In this document: positions 49,119-60,123 of the stretch, in pieces
Numbering within the stretch: the stretch's first letter is position 1
How the letters are laid out: every line of letters begins with the position of its first letter
Origin: Spirodela intermedia
Taxonomy: Eukaryota > Streptophyta > Magnoliopsida > Alismatales > Araceae
Direction of reading: 5' to 3'
Assembly: GCA_902729315.2 (NCBI GenBank)
Contig: LR746274.1
Span: forward strand, 1,116,001 to 1,180,000
DNA length: 64,000 nt
The notes under the pieces: model-generated
The model's database searches: none
What the model was told of the DNA's origin: nothing
Seen by the model: only the letters and a program-made list of their open reading frames with translations
Made by a program: the position numbers and the translations under genes

Positions 49119-50243
49119 CTAGACACGAGCGAGAGAGAGGGAGAGAATGATAGTCACAGAGATTGAAGCTAAGGCCTGGTGATCGAAGGAGAGTGGAAAA
49201 GGGAAACGGGTGTGTATGAGGCCTAGGGAGCTTACAGCTATCATTTGCTCCTTCAACTACTGTTCTTAGGAGGAAGGAGAAGTTTAACACAGCGATCAGC
49301 CGATTCGGATTGGGATCGGTGTGTTCCTATATGATTTTTCAAGGAACTCCAATCCCCACCTAAAATGCTCTCTATAATTGCATCTCATTCGCCGGCGTTG
49401 CCACCGGATCTACCGAACACCGCCGGGGCGGATGGCGAGGTGAAGAAGAACCAAAGTTTTAATCAGTGGACAAAGAGTGGGAAGCAACTGGAGGGTTTTT
49501 TATGAACACATATTCTTATAAATCTAGTGGTCCACAATATTCAACAGTAGGTGGTTTATTCATATCTGGATGGCTTTGAAGTCTTCTAAAACCCAATTAG
49601 TCTCCAACTGATGACTTGGGGAGTTGCATACTTGCCCATTTAATTTGTTTTATCCTTCACTGTGACTGGATCCTACTTGGAGCCTTTAGTGACACGGGTA
49701 AGTCCAGAGCCCAGCTCGGCCTGGATGGCCACTTACATTTCCTCGGGCCGGTCCAATGAACAGATTCAATGCTTATTTTCTCATGCCGTGGTTATCGAAG
49801 TATCAACTCTGTGTTAACCTTCTCTCTCTCTCGCGCGCGCGCGCGAGCGTTATAGTGACGCCCTGGCCGGCCCTATCAACTTTGTGATAATCAGCTAAAA
49901 TCCGTCTCCGTCTTCACCAACACGGCCGACGACAATAAAACAGATGAAAAATGGCCACTTCGTCATCGAAAGACTTGATAACAATGCGGCCGGAGTGTTT
50001 CCGCATGTAGCCACTGCTTCTGTCTCAATGGGGAACACTTTCAAACCTGCAGCCACCGTGATGGAACATGGCCGCGAACAGGAAGAAGTCATAGGCGTGG
50101 ACCATGAGCCCAGTCGGACAGCCACAAGACCCCTCCAACCGATTCTCAAGAAAATAATAGAATATCATATTTTTCTTCTTTCAGTGGTCCTTCTTTGGAT
50201 CAGGCAGGCGCCCGTAACCCGTTCGCCACCGTCCCTCAACTCC

Positions 50244-50250
50244 TATAAAT
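50244..50250 (+). promoter_or_regulatory. TATA box of extensin copy E
   Basis: TATAAAT in the conserved promoter block, about 130 bases before the start codon. Confidence 0.75.
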
Positions 50251-50376
50251 TGGGGCGCTGCCCGCTGGTTCTCAGCATCAAACACCAAAGCTCGGCAGAG
50301 AGCAGGCGGTGGAAGGGTTGGGCTGAGAAGGTTAGGTTTATAAGATTCGGCGACCCCTCCAAGGGATCGGGTAGCG

Positions 50377-50655
50377 ATGACGGTCATGGCGGCAGTCCTG
50401 TGTCTTCTCTTAGCCTTGAGCGGTATGCTGGTGATCTCCGCTGAAAAGTACCCAACTCCTTCTCCACCGCCTTACCATTACAAGTCTCCACCACCACATC
50501 CACCCAAGGAGCACTACCCTCCTCCTCCGAAGAAGCACTACTACTACAAGTCACCACCACCGCCCTCTCCTCCCAAGCACTACTACTACAAGTCCCCCCC
50601 TCCTCCCAAGGTGCACTACTACTACAAATCACCGCCGCCACCACACAAATACTGA
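50377..50655 (+). CDS. Short extensin, copy E (92 aa)
   Basis: Single exon, identical in plan to copy A: MTVMAAVLCLLLALSGMLVI, cleavage near SAEKYP, a YHYKSPPPH unit, three HYYYKSPPPP units and SPPPPHKY at the end. It differs from copy A by one residue (Leu18 for Met18) over 92 aa, so the A/E duplication is recent or the two are homogenised. The promoter block, 3' flank and AATAAA (50947-50952) are also conserved. It should encode a secreted structural wall glycoprotein able to form Tyr cross-links. Confidence 0.92.
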   Translation: MTVMAAVLCLLLALSGMLVISAEKYPTPSPPPYHYKSPPPHPPKEHYPPPPKKHYYYKSPPPPSPPKHYYYKSPPPPKVHYYYKSPPPPHKY

Positions 50656-51080
50656 TAACGTCTCTTCTGGGGCCATTTATGGGCAACGGTAGTGAAATAA
50701 GAGCCAGAGTCATCCTTACTACATAGCGCAGGGTACTCTGGATTGGATCCAGAACCAGACAGCTGCTGTGCATGAAGGAACACGAGTGGGAAGCCTTCAC
50801 GTTACCAGAAATGTTTTACTTTATCACTAGTTAATAAGTATATGTAGAATAACGTGTTACTGGATTCAGTCTGGCCTCATTAGCATTGTTTCGCCAGATG
50901 GGCCGGTTTCCTTTATTCCAGATGCTCTCGCTTGTAAGACTTATTAAATAAACCGTATTTGCCGCACCTCTCTGTCTGTCTCTCTCGTTTTATAAATCTA
51001 TCTCTCTCTCTCTCTCGTTCTATAAATCTCTCTATCTCCCTCTCTCTCTGGCCTGTCGGTAGCAAGAGCTGGGGAGAACC

Positions 51081-51144
<64 letters not shown>
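51081..51144. repeat. (CT)n microsatellite between modules E and F
   Basis: About 30 CT units, homologous to the tract at 14562-14617 between A and B. Confidence 0.95.
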
Positions 51145-51147
<3 letters not shown>

Positions 51148-51306
51148 AATCTTCAATCAGTAGGGCTTTTTGATGAGGGGAAACGCTGAAAGCTTCAATT
51201 CGGAGAAAGTGAACCACGGACTATCTGAGCTGGAATCCACCCCCTCAACTTCTTCTTGATCCTGCTGGTGCAGTCCGATGCTTCACCGCTGGTCTGATAC
51301 TTGTCC

Positions 51307-51704
51307 ATGGCGGCGCCACTGCAGATGGAGAAAGAAGACACGGCTAGCTTCATCCTCAGCCAGCTGCACAGCGACAGGACGTCGGCGGCGCTGCTCAAGG
51401 GGCCCTGCTCGACTGAGAAGACCTCCACCGTCTTTGAGAGAAACGACGGGCGGAGAGACGTGATGGGGGAGGTCAAGAGCACCCGTGAAGCCCTGAAGTG
51501 AGCTATCCTTCCCCTTCCTTCCTCACTCTCTAAATTATTCAAGGACAGTAGCACCTCAGTGTACATCAGCTCTCTGGAAAACACGATATCCTTCCTGGAG
51601 ATGGAGCTGGCCACAATGAAGACGTGCGGCGGTGATGGTTGGTCGGCAGTGGGAGGGAGTGTGGGTATCAACTCTGCTTTTAGTAGTAGTAAGTAGTGGG
51701 ACTC
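51307..51704 (+). pseudogene. B3GALT copy F, 5' fragment (exons 1-2)
   Basis: Exon 1 is an open frame of 65-66 codons (MAAPLQMEKEDTASFILSQL ... [11 protein letters not shown]) but lacks most of the signal anchor through the same deletion seen in copy B. Exon 2 runs from about 51573 (TCTCTGGAAAACACGATATC) and ends at GTGGGACTC, where the copia LTR (TGTCGGAGTTGTGAAGG) begins. No catalytic exons follow in frame. Confidence 0.88.
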
Positions 51705-51990
51705 TGTCGGAGTTGTGAAGGTTGTCCTCCTGTCAAGCCCTATTGGGCTCTAATGGGCTCTTTAATGAGTACGCGTAGATCTGATGTGTGATCTATTCTT
51801 GTCATTTTCTCCCTCTCCCTCTCTCATGTTGCATTTTGTATCAGATTTTTACTATGCAAGAAGGGAGAAACGAGAGACTTCAATCGTCAACAACTGGCTT
51901 TAGAACCTTTGGTTTGAGGTTATTCCAAACTTTATAATATATTTTCTTGATGAACTCAGTTTGAAAGAAAAAATGATAACAATGACTAAA
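51705..51990 (+). mobile_element. Copia 5' LTR and truncated gag start
   Basis: Short-form LTR as in copies B, C, D and G, then a degenerate primer-binding region (CAACAACTGGCTTTAGAACC) and TTTGGTTTGAGGTTATTCC, after which similarity stops at about 51990. Confidence 0.7.
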
Positions 51991-53290
51991 GATATAGAGA
52001 ATATAAGAATAAATATTCAAGTATAAGATCATAATAACAACAGAAACTCAATTTCTAAATATCACTAAGAGTAAATAGAAAATAAATCACTAATTATTAA
52101 GAATTTTGATGAGAACAAGACTTCTACTAGACACCTTTAATTCACATCTCAACATTTTTGAAATGACCCACACATTGGAGAGTCAATAATTGACTCTTAT
52201 CTTTTTTGATAAAGACTTCACTTGTAATAAAAAAGAGAGAAGAGACCAAGAAAGAAGAAGATAATTTGATGAAGAGAGAGAATAGAATCAAGAAAGAGAA
52301 ATAAATCTTATCATTCGTCTTACTCAAAAAAGAGGAAATACATGCCCTATTTATAGAAAATAAGAAAAGATAACCACCCCCTTAAAAAGAGGTATCTCGA
52401 CCTATGTATAAACGAGCCAACACATTTCAGAGGTGATGGTTTAAACCACCCTCATTTCTCACTCCCTCTCTCCCGATATGACCCCCAAATAGGTCAAAAG
52501 AGAGGAAGTGACAACCATCTCTCTCTCCTTGCATGACCCCCAAATGAGTTAGACAGAATGAGGTGACAGCTATGTCACTGTCCCTCACTCCTCACACATC
52601 TCCCAAGTGAGTCAGATGGGAGAAGATTTCCTATAAGTCTCCTAAATGGGAAGATAAGAAGAGACTCATCATACATCACCTGAATGGGTCATTCATGATA
52701 GGTTGACATTACCAATAAACTCCACCTTGATAGTCATCATTGCTATACCCAGAGTTAGTGTCCATCCATATTATAATTTCTCCACCTTCTACAAAGTACC
52801 TACAATATGAATCAAATTCAATAATATTTAAATTTGTCCATTATAAAGACCTTCATCAACAATCTATGACATTCTCCTCTATGTGAACCTTCTCGAGAGA
52901 TATATATCTAGAATTCACGAACTCACAGATCTTATGATACCACACATTAATATACTTTGACTATGTATGATAGACCTTATTCTTTGTCAAGTAAATAACA
53001 CTCTAACTATTAAAATATAGAGAAATTTTACCTTGTTGGATCCTAAGTTCATTTAATAATTCCTTCAACTACAAGGCCTCCTTGGTCGGTTCAATAACTA
53101 CCATATATTCTACTTCAATCATAGACAATGTGATAATAATCTGAAGTGTAGACTTTCAACAAGTCCACTAGTCATAGTGAAAACATATTTTGTCATAGAT
53201 TTTTGATGATCTAAATCTTCAGTAAAATCTACATCAACAAAGTAGATAGCAAAAGATAATTTTGTTGGTCCAAATGGATTCTAAAATCTA
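51991..53290 (-). mobile_element. Copia fragment: RNase H end plus 3' LTR
   Basis: On the minus strand, 53250-52720 reads FVDVDFTEDLDHQKSMTKYV, FTMTSGLVES, LKELLNELRIQQGKISLYFN, SVIYLTKNKVYHT and SLEKVHIEENVIDC. This is the copia RNase H block (DADFAGDLDxRKSTTGYVF ... SQSAIYLAKNxVYHARTKHI). It is followed by the polypurine AAGGTGGAG and an LTR beginning TGTCAACCTATC at about 52709, extending to about 51995. The element is truncated in the polymerase. Stops are present. Confidence 0.75.
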
Positions 53291-53329
53291 AATAACCTTT
53301 TTGATATCGAAGAATCTATTATCAAATTA

Positions 53330-54617
53330 GTGAGAATAATGCATGTTTGAGAAATATTTCACAAATTATCATGTTCATTATTTTATTTTTTATTAAATGA
53401 AACTCTCTAAATCTTAATTTAAATTGATATTTTATAAATAAAAATAAAATTAATGAGAACTTATTTCATATCTTGAGGCTTAATTCTCATTTATTTTATT
53501 TTTAAATAAAATATTCTTGTGCTAAATTTTTATGATTAATTGAAATATATTTTATGCAATTTTTTTGAAAATTTTAGGTATTAAAATAAATATAATCAGA
53601 GCCATGTCACCGCCGCCGTCATACGAAAAAGTAGCTCCATGATCCAACGACGACTGCTAGTAGATCCAACGATCCAAGAGATGCCACATCGCAGCCACCA
53701 ACGCACGAAAAGTAGCCGCCAATCCAACGGTGCACGACATCCGACAGACATAGATCCCGATAAGGGCACACGGAAGAGTGAAAGCTGATGGAGATCTAAC
53801 GACGATTATTGTGTCCACGTATACCCTCTTCAAAGCAAAATGACAGCATGAGGATCCAACGGTTTTCATCGAACCACGCATCAGATAATACATTTACAAA
53901 TATCGATTATCGTCTTGTAAAACAGATGATATCGATTATTCTCTCACAGGTGTAGAAGGGTATATGTGAAAATATTGATTATCATGTGGTAAAATAGATA
54001 ATATCGATTATTGCCACGCGAGAAAAGGAGAAAATACCAGAAAAATTAGAGAAAAAGTGGCAAAATACGGCAGAAAATAGGAAGTCAAAACATAAAATAC
54101 GATTTGCAGATCTGGGGAACAAAAAGGAGGAAGAGGGGAGAGAAAGGTAGCCTTTTTAGGAATTGTGCTTGGGTTATTGTTGAGAGAAAATATTGTTCTT
54201 TCTCATGAGAAAATAGGAATCTGAAGAGTGCATCGTTGATTTTGATTGTTCTCCTCTACCCTTTTCACCTTAAATCAATTCTGTTGAACTGGATGCAACA
54301 CTGAGAAGCACTACCTAGAGGTCGACATCAAGGAATGCATTCTAAGGGTTGTCAATTTAATTTTAATTCATTTAATTTTTAAATTCGTATTTATATTTAT
54401 TTGTCATTTTATTTTCTTTATTACTTTGAATATCAATTTAAATCTTCAAATCAATTTCATAATTCTTTAAATTAGAGAATAAAAAGATTTTTAAAAGCTT
54501 TCCCTAAGGAAACGACTTAGCTCACCACTATATCCATTTAAAATTATTTTTGGATAATCTAGTTGTATAAATTATTTAAATTGATTGATGATTCTAATAA
54601 CGAGTTAGAACCACATC
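53330..54617 (+). mobile_element. LTR-like insertion in copy F
   Basis: Starts about TGAGAATAATGCATG, ends about AACCACATCA, and contains two paired segments with TATCGATTATC (53903-54015) that resemble the inner part of the foldback arm at 39150-39200. It separates copia DNA from the resumed B3GALT sequence. No target duplication seen and no recognised coding domain; boundaries are approximate. Confidence 0.4.
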
Positions 54618-54980
54618 AGTTCCCCAATGTTTTATTGCTCATTTTCTTCTCCACTCTCCTTTCGTGAAGTAGTAGTAGAAGAATAAGAGGAAGAGAGGGA
54701 GAAAGGGGGAGAGAGAGAGAGAGAGAGAAATAAGGAGAGAGAGGGAGAGAGAGAGAGAAAAGGGGAGAGAGAGAGAAAGGCCTCCTATCTAATTTCGCAG
54801 GGAACTCCAATCCCCACCCAAAATGCTCTCTGGAATTATATCCCCTTCGCCACCGGTATTTCTCATTGCCGTCGCCACCTAACTGCCGAACACCGCCAGG
54901 GTGGATGGCGAGATGAAGAAGAACCAAATTTTTAATCAGTAGAGCTGCAGTGACCAAGAGGTGGGAAGCAGCTGGCGGGT
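54618..54980 (+). pseudogene. B3GALT copy F, residual intron and 3' flank
   Basis: TTCCCCAATG and the CCTTTCGTGAAGTAGTAGTA segment match the start of intron 2 in copy C (33625-33680). The sequence then jumps through a GA tract to the 3' flank (AACTCCAATCCCCACCCAAA, CACCGGTATTTCTC) equal to 12440-12560 of copy A. Exons 3-7 are therefore deleted. Confidence 0.75.
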
Positions 54981-55874
54981 TTTTAAAAATAGTATTTTCC
55001 AGAAGTGTACTATTTACATATTCTTATCTACCAAGTTTATTAAACTAACTAAATATATAAATCCAGTTGTAGACAACGTACAACAATAGATGTGTTATTC
55101 ACAACCGGATGCCTTTGAAGTCACTGAAAAAACTTAGTCTCTTACTGATGATTTAAGTCAGTTCTCTTCGGGGAGTTGCATACTTGCCCACCTAGTTTAT
55201 TTCATCCTTCACTATGACTTGATCCTAATTAGGAGCCTTCAGTGACCCGGGTTAGTCTAGAGCCCAGCTCTACCTGGATGGCCACTTACATTTCCTCGGG
55301 TTGGTCCAATGGACAGATTCAGTGCGTATTTTCTTACGTCGTGGTTGTCCAAGTATCAACTGTGTCCAGATTCAATGGAGAGAGAGAGACAGATAGAGAA
55401 AGAGCGAGGGAGAGAGCGAGAGAGAGAGAGGGAAGAGGAGGCATATGGGACTTCATCGACCGAAGACTTTAGATAAATTTGACACCGATGAATAAGCTAA
55501 AATCTGTCTCCGTCTTCAGTAACACTGCCAACAAGAGTAAATGGGAAAGGAAAAATGGCGACGTCGTCGTCGGAAGACTTGATAACAATGCGTCACCGTC
55601 AAAGGTGTTGAACTCCGTGGATGCGATAGCGAGAGAGAAAGCTTTCGCATCCAGCCACCGCTAGGGAAAATTTTCAAACCTGCAACTACCTTGATGGAAC
55701 ATGGCCGCGAACAGGAAGAAGTCGAAGGCGTGGGCCATGAGCCCCTTTTGGACCGCGACAAGGCTCCTCAGACCGATTCACACGACAATAAAAGAATATC
55801 TTATTTTACTTCTCTCAGTGGTCCTTTGGATCAGGCAGGCGCCCGTAACCCGTTCGCCACCGTCCCTCAACTCC

Positions 55875-55881
55875 TATAAAT
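55875..55881 (+). promoter_or_regulatory. TATA box of extensin copy F
   Basis: TATAAAT in the conserved promoter block, about 130 bases before the start codon. Confidence 0.75.
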
Positions 55882-56007
55882 TGAGGCGCTGCCCGCTGAT
55901 TCTCAGCATCAAACACCAAAGCTCGGAAGAGAGCAGGCGGTGGAAGGGTTGGGCGGAGGAGGTTAGGTTTACAAGTTTCAGCGTCCCCTCCGAAGGGTCA
56001 AGTAGCG

Positions 56008-56379
56008 ATGACGCCCATGGCGGCTGTCCTGGCCCTTCTCTTGGCCTTGAGCGGTATGGTGGTGATCTCTGCTGACAAGTACCCGTCCCCTTCTCCACCG
56101 CCTTACCATTACAAATCTCCACCACCTCATCCACCTAAGGAGCACTACCCTCCTCCTCCAAAGAAGCACTACTACTACAAGTCCCCCCCACCGCCCTCTC
56201 CTCCCAAGCACTACTACTACAAGTCCCCCCCACCGCCTTCTCCTCCCAAAAATCACTACTACTACAAGTCTCCCCCTCCACCTCCTCCGAAGAAGCACTA
56301 CTACTATAAGTCTCCCCCGCCACCCCCTCCCAAGGTGCACTACTACTACAAATCACCGCCGCCACCACACAAGTACTGA
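56008..56379 (+). CDS. Extensin, copy F (123 aa)
   Basis: Single exon. Start MTPMAAVLALLLALSGMVVI, cleavage near SADKYP, then a YHYKSPPPH unit and five uninterrupted HYYYKSPPPP-type units with SPPK, PPKN, PPKK and PPKV linkers, ending SPPPPHKY. It is closest to copy C in nucleotide sequence and promoter but keeps the ancestral start codon, all tyrosines and the last SPPPP, so C is the diverged partner. Possible poly(A) signal at 56671-56676. Upstream B3GALT exons are deleted. Confidence 0.92.
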   Translation: MTPMAAVLALLLALSGMVVISADKYPSPSPPPYHYKSPPPHPPKEHYPPPPKKHYYYKSPPPPSPPKHYYYKSPPPPSPPKNHYYYKSPPPPPPKKHYYYKSPPPPPPKVHYYYKSPPPPHKY

Positions 56380-57029
56380 TAACGTCTCTACTGGGGTCAT
56401 TTATGGCCAACGGTAGTGAAATAAGAGCCAAAGTCATCCCTACCCCAGGGGGCAGGGTACTCTGGATTGGATCCAGAACCAGGCAGCTGTTGGGCATGGA
56501 GGAACAAGACTTGGAAGCCTTCACGTTACCTGAAATGTTCTACTTTATCACTAGTTCATAAGTCTCTGTAGAATAACGTGTTACTGGACTCAGTCTGGCC
56601 TCCTTAGCATTGTTTCGCCAGATGGGCCGGTTTCCTTTATTCCAGATGCTCCAGTTTGTAAGGCTTATTAAATAAACTGTATTTGCCGCACCTCTCTGTC
56701 TCTCTCTCCCGTTCTATAAATCTATATCCATCTACCTCTCTCTCTGCCCTGTCAGTAGCAAGAGCTGGGGAGAACCCTCCCTCTCTCCTAAGCCCGTGCA
56801 TCATCGTCCCTCCGATTTGGCCTCATGTATCAGATGACGTCCTCTCTCTCTCTCTCGCACTGCGTTAATCTTCAATCAGCAGGACTTTTTGATGGGTGAA
56901 ACCCTGAAAACTTCAAATAAGCCCTTTAGTGGAAGTGAACCACGTTGATTATCTGAGCCGGAATCCCCCCTCGACTTCTTGATCCCGCCGGTGCACACCG
57001 ATGCTTCACCGCTGGTCTGATACTCATCC

Positions 57030-57452
57030 ATGGCGGTGTCACTGAAGATGGAGAAGAAGACACGGACAAGGACCCTGCTAAGGCAGTGGCCAGCCTCTGC
57101 ACGGTTAGCTTCGTCCTCGGCCTGCTGCTCAGCGGAAGGATGTGGGTGACGCTGCTCAGAGAGAGACGACAAGCCGAGGGACGTGATGGGGGAGGTCAAG
57201 AGCAATCGTGAAGCCCTCAAGTGAACTATCCTCCTCCCTCCATCCACACTCTCTCTGAATTATTCAAGGACAGTAGCACCTCGCTGTGAATCAGTTCTGT
57301 GGAGAAGACGATATTCTCCCCGGAGATGGAAGTGGCCACGGCGAGCACGCGCTGTGGCGATGGGGGGCCAGCAGTGGGAGGGCACTCCAAAGGGCGTTCG
57401 TGGTCGTAGGTATCAATTCTGCTTTTAGCAGTAAGAAGCAGTGGGACTCGTG
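57030..57452 (+). pseudogene. B3GALT copy G, 5' fragment (exons 1-2)
   Basis: Begins MAVSLKMEKKTRTRTLLRQW; a short deletion after CTGCTAAGG shifts the frame within the anchor. The GGATGTGGGTGACGCTGCTC, donor CTCAAGTGAAC and exon 2 (GGAGAAGACGATATTCTCCC, GTTCGTGGTCGTAGGTATCA) remain. It ends at GTGGGACTCG, followed by copia LTR TGTTGGAGTCGTGGAGG. It shares the MAVSL start with copy C. Confidence 0.88.
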
Positions 57453-59848
57453 TTGGAGTCGTGGAGGATCTCTTATTGGGCTCTAGGGGCGCTAATGGTC
57501 TCTATGTGTGATCTATTATTGACATTCTCTTCGTCTCCCTCTCTCGTGTTACATTTTGAATTAGATTTTCACTGTGCAAGAAGGGAGAAACGAGGATGCT
57601 CCAATCGTTAACAACTGGTATGAAAGCCTTTGGTTTGAGGTTATCCCAAGCTTTATAACACAAATTCTTAGCAAACTTGGTTTGGAAGAAAGAGTGGGAA
57701 CAATGACGGTAAGTAAAGATAATGTCAAGATTGACATGTTCAATGGAAGAGACTTTGGATTTTGAAAGATGCATAGAGGATTATCTGTTTCAGAAGATAA
57801 TATGTCCACTAATTCATGATTTGAAGCTAGATAAGATGTCTCAAAATGATTGGGAGCTGATGGACGGACAATTTCTCTAAGCAATTTGTTTGACCTTAAT
57901 TAGAAATATTATGTTCAACATTTTGAATGGGAAGATTAAAAAAAGATATGATATGGTTCTCTCAAATATGTCTAATAAGTCATTGACATCGAATAAGGTT
58001 TTTTTAATGCAGCACCTCTTCATTTTGAAGATGACAGAAGGTACATCTCTTGTAGATTACATCAATGATTTCAATTCAACAATCAATAAGTTGATTATGA
58101 AATGATGAAATAATATTGATTTCAATTCTATAATCAACAAGTTCTATGGAAATTGATTTCAATTATGAAATGAGAGCATTAATTCTAATATCTTCTTTGC
58201 CCAAAAATTAAAGAGCCATGATGACTTATGGGAGCACTTCTTTAGGCTAAATAAAATTTAAATTGAATAAAGTATGTGACTTGATTTTAAGGGAGAATAT
58301 TCTTAGGAGAGAATCAAGAGAAGTATCCATTTCTATAGAGATGTAATCTAGAAGAACACAACAGAGATGTTGAGGGAAGTATCCATTTCTATAGAGATGT
58401 AATCTGGAAGAACACAATAGAGATGTTGACAATGTGATCAACTACCTTACTATAAATTATGGATAGGTATAAATTTTCAACAATTCAGACATTCTTGTCA
58501 AAAGTAGAATTCAATGTATAACTTTGAATAGAATAGTTTAGAAGATGCTAAATTTGAGACATGTTTTAAGATTGAAGAATAATTTGATCTTGATGAGATA
58601 GCTGGATAGTGAAGGTTATATAACAATCTTTATGAATGGCTCATGGAAAATCACAAAAGGAGTCATGGTAATTGCAAAACAAACAAAAATGACACTTTAT
58701 AGAAGACGATAATTAACCAAGATAGTGCAGTAGTAATTGATTTTACAATGAATAACAAGATTTGAAATTTTAAAGTGGGACATATGAATAATAAATAAAT
58801 GAAATTATTAATTTCAAAAGGGAAGCTAGATAGGAATTGATTTGCAATAATAAGATTTTAAATTATTAATTTCACAAGATTTAAAATTTTAAAGTGGGAC
58901 CTAGTAATTGATTCTACACTTGAAATTTGTGGAACTTGGTTCTTTTAAAGTCTGGAAAGAGGTTTTTCTTCTCAAAGTTTGGAGAACTTCTAAGACCAAA
59001 ATGTTGAAGTTAATTCACACTAACATGTTACACTGCTGGTGCTCCTATATCATCATCAGCTCTTAGAGGAGTTTTGACCTAGAAAGAAGGTAAATCCCTT
59101 TTACTCAAAAATCATCAAATGTATTTGTTATGTCCTTATGGATTCAGAAAATAGAGACAAAATTGAAGAAATAATATTTCATTAGATATGGAATTAATGA
59201 GTTTCATTATTGATTTTTGGATAACCAAAATTAGAAATTATGAGAAGCCTTAATGTTATATTCAATTAAATAGTCTTATGTAGAGACAAACTTTCAGAAT
59301 CTGATCATGAAGATTTCACAAAGTGTAATATCAAAGGATTTTAAAAGAAGACTTACACATGAGGGTTGAGGCTAAACTTGAAGATGAGAATGAAAATTAA
59401 ATGTAGGATGTAAAGACATTTATCTTGCATTTAAACTAATAAGGTTCAATAGATTAGAAAACCACTTGTAATTTACCCTTCTATTCTACACTATCTATCA
59501 ATAATTAATAATGGTGAATTTGTGTCATACACTTAAACTATGTGCAATGAAGATTCATTCAATTGAGAGCTAAAAATGTAAGATGAGGTAAATTCCTTGT
59601 AGAAAAATTAGACATGGAAACTACCTTTATTTTTAACCAGTAAGAAACACTTTTCAAAAAGTGAGTGTATTGTTAAGTTTAAGGTGGCACTTAGATGATG
59701 AATGGGGGTTGACTTGATCTATTTGTTTAATTTTGATTTTGGTCAAATTTTTCCAAAATCTTCAATCTTCTCCTTCAGATACTAGATCATAAGAATTTCT
59801 TAGATCTATAGGTGTGAGAGTTACAACACATCTTGAGGGGGAGTTTGA
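57453..59848 (+). mobile_element. Copia element, 5' LTR to integrase, without nested insertions
   Basis: LTR at about 57453-57604, primer-binding-like AACTGGTATGAAAGCC at 57611-57626, and gag with VSKDNVKIDMFNGRDFGF, MTEGTSLVDYINDFNSTINK and CSLPKN-like pieces. The pre-integrase/integrase region reads GQLLRPKC-like and LKLIHTN near 58990-59020. It matches 24475-29115 but lacks the insertions found there, and ends near a polypurine-like CTTGAGGGGGAG at 59830-59845. Frames are broken throughout. Confidence 0.75.
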
Positions 59849-60123
59849 TAGGCCCCTTTTTTTCGTGAGGTGGATGGACCTCTTGGTTCACTAGAGGGAT
59901 TCCCAGGGTATGAGGATATTGTCAAGGGTGCGATAGGTTAAAAGAGAGAGAAGTAAGAGTTGGTTGTGTAGATGATAACTAAGAGTAACCAAAAGGAGTG
60001 CACCCTAATACATGACTCGTACCAGAAAGGTACACAAGAGAGAGAATGAGAAAAGGGAGAAGATCTAAAGGGAACTAGGCAGTTGCCTAATATCAGCCAC
60101 TTAGAGGGGGTTACTTCACTTCA
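59849..60123 (-). mobile_element. Left part of the LTR-like DNA cut by the solo LTR
   Basis: Begins TGATAGGCCCC directly after the copia polypurine tract and runs to the CTTCA target site. Together with 61766-62000 it probably formed one LTR-like segment before the solo LTR inserted, but the parent element (copia plus strand or gypsy minus strand) is not settled. Confidence 0.35.
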
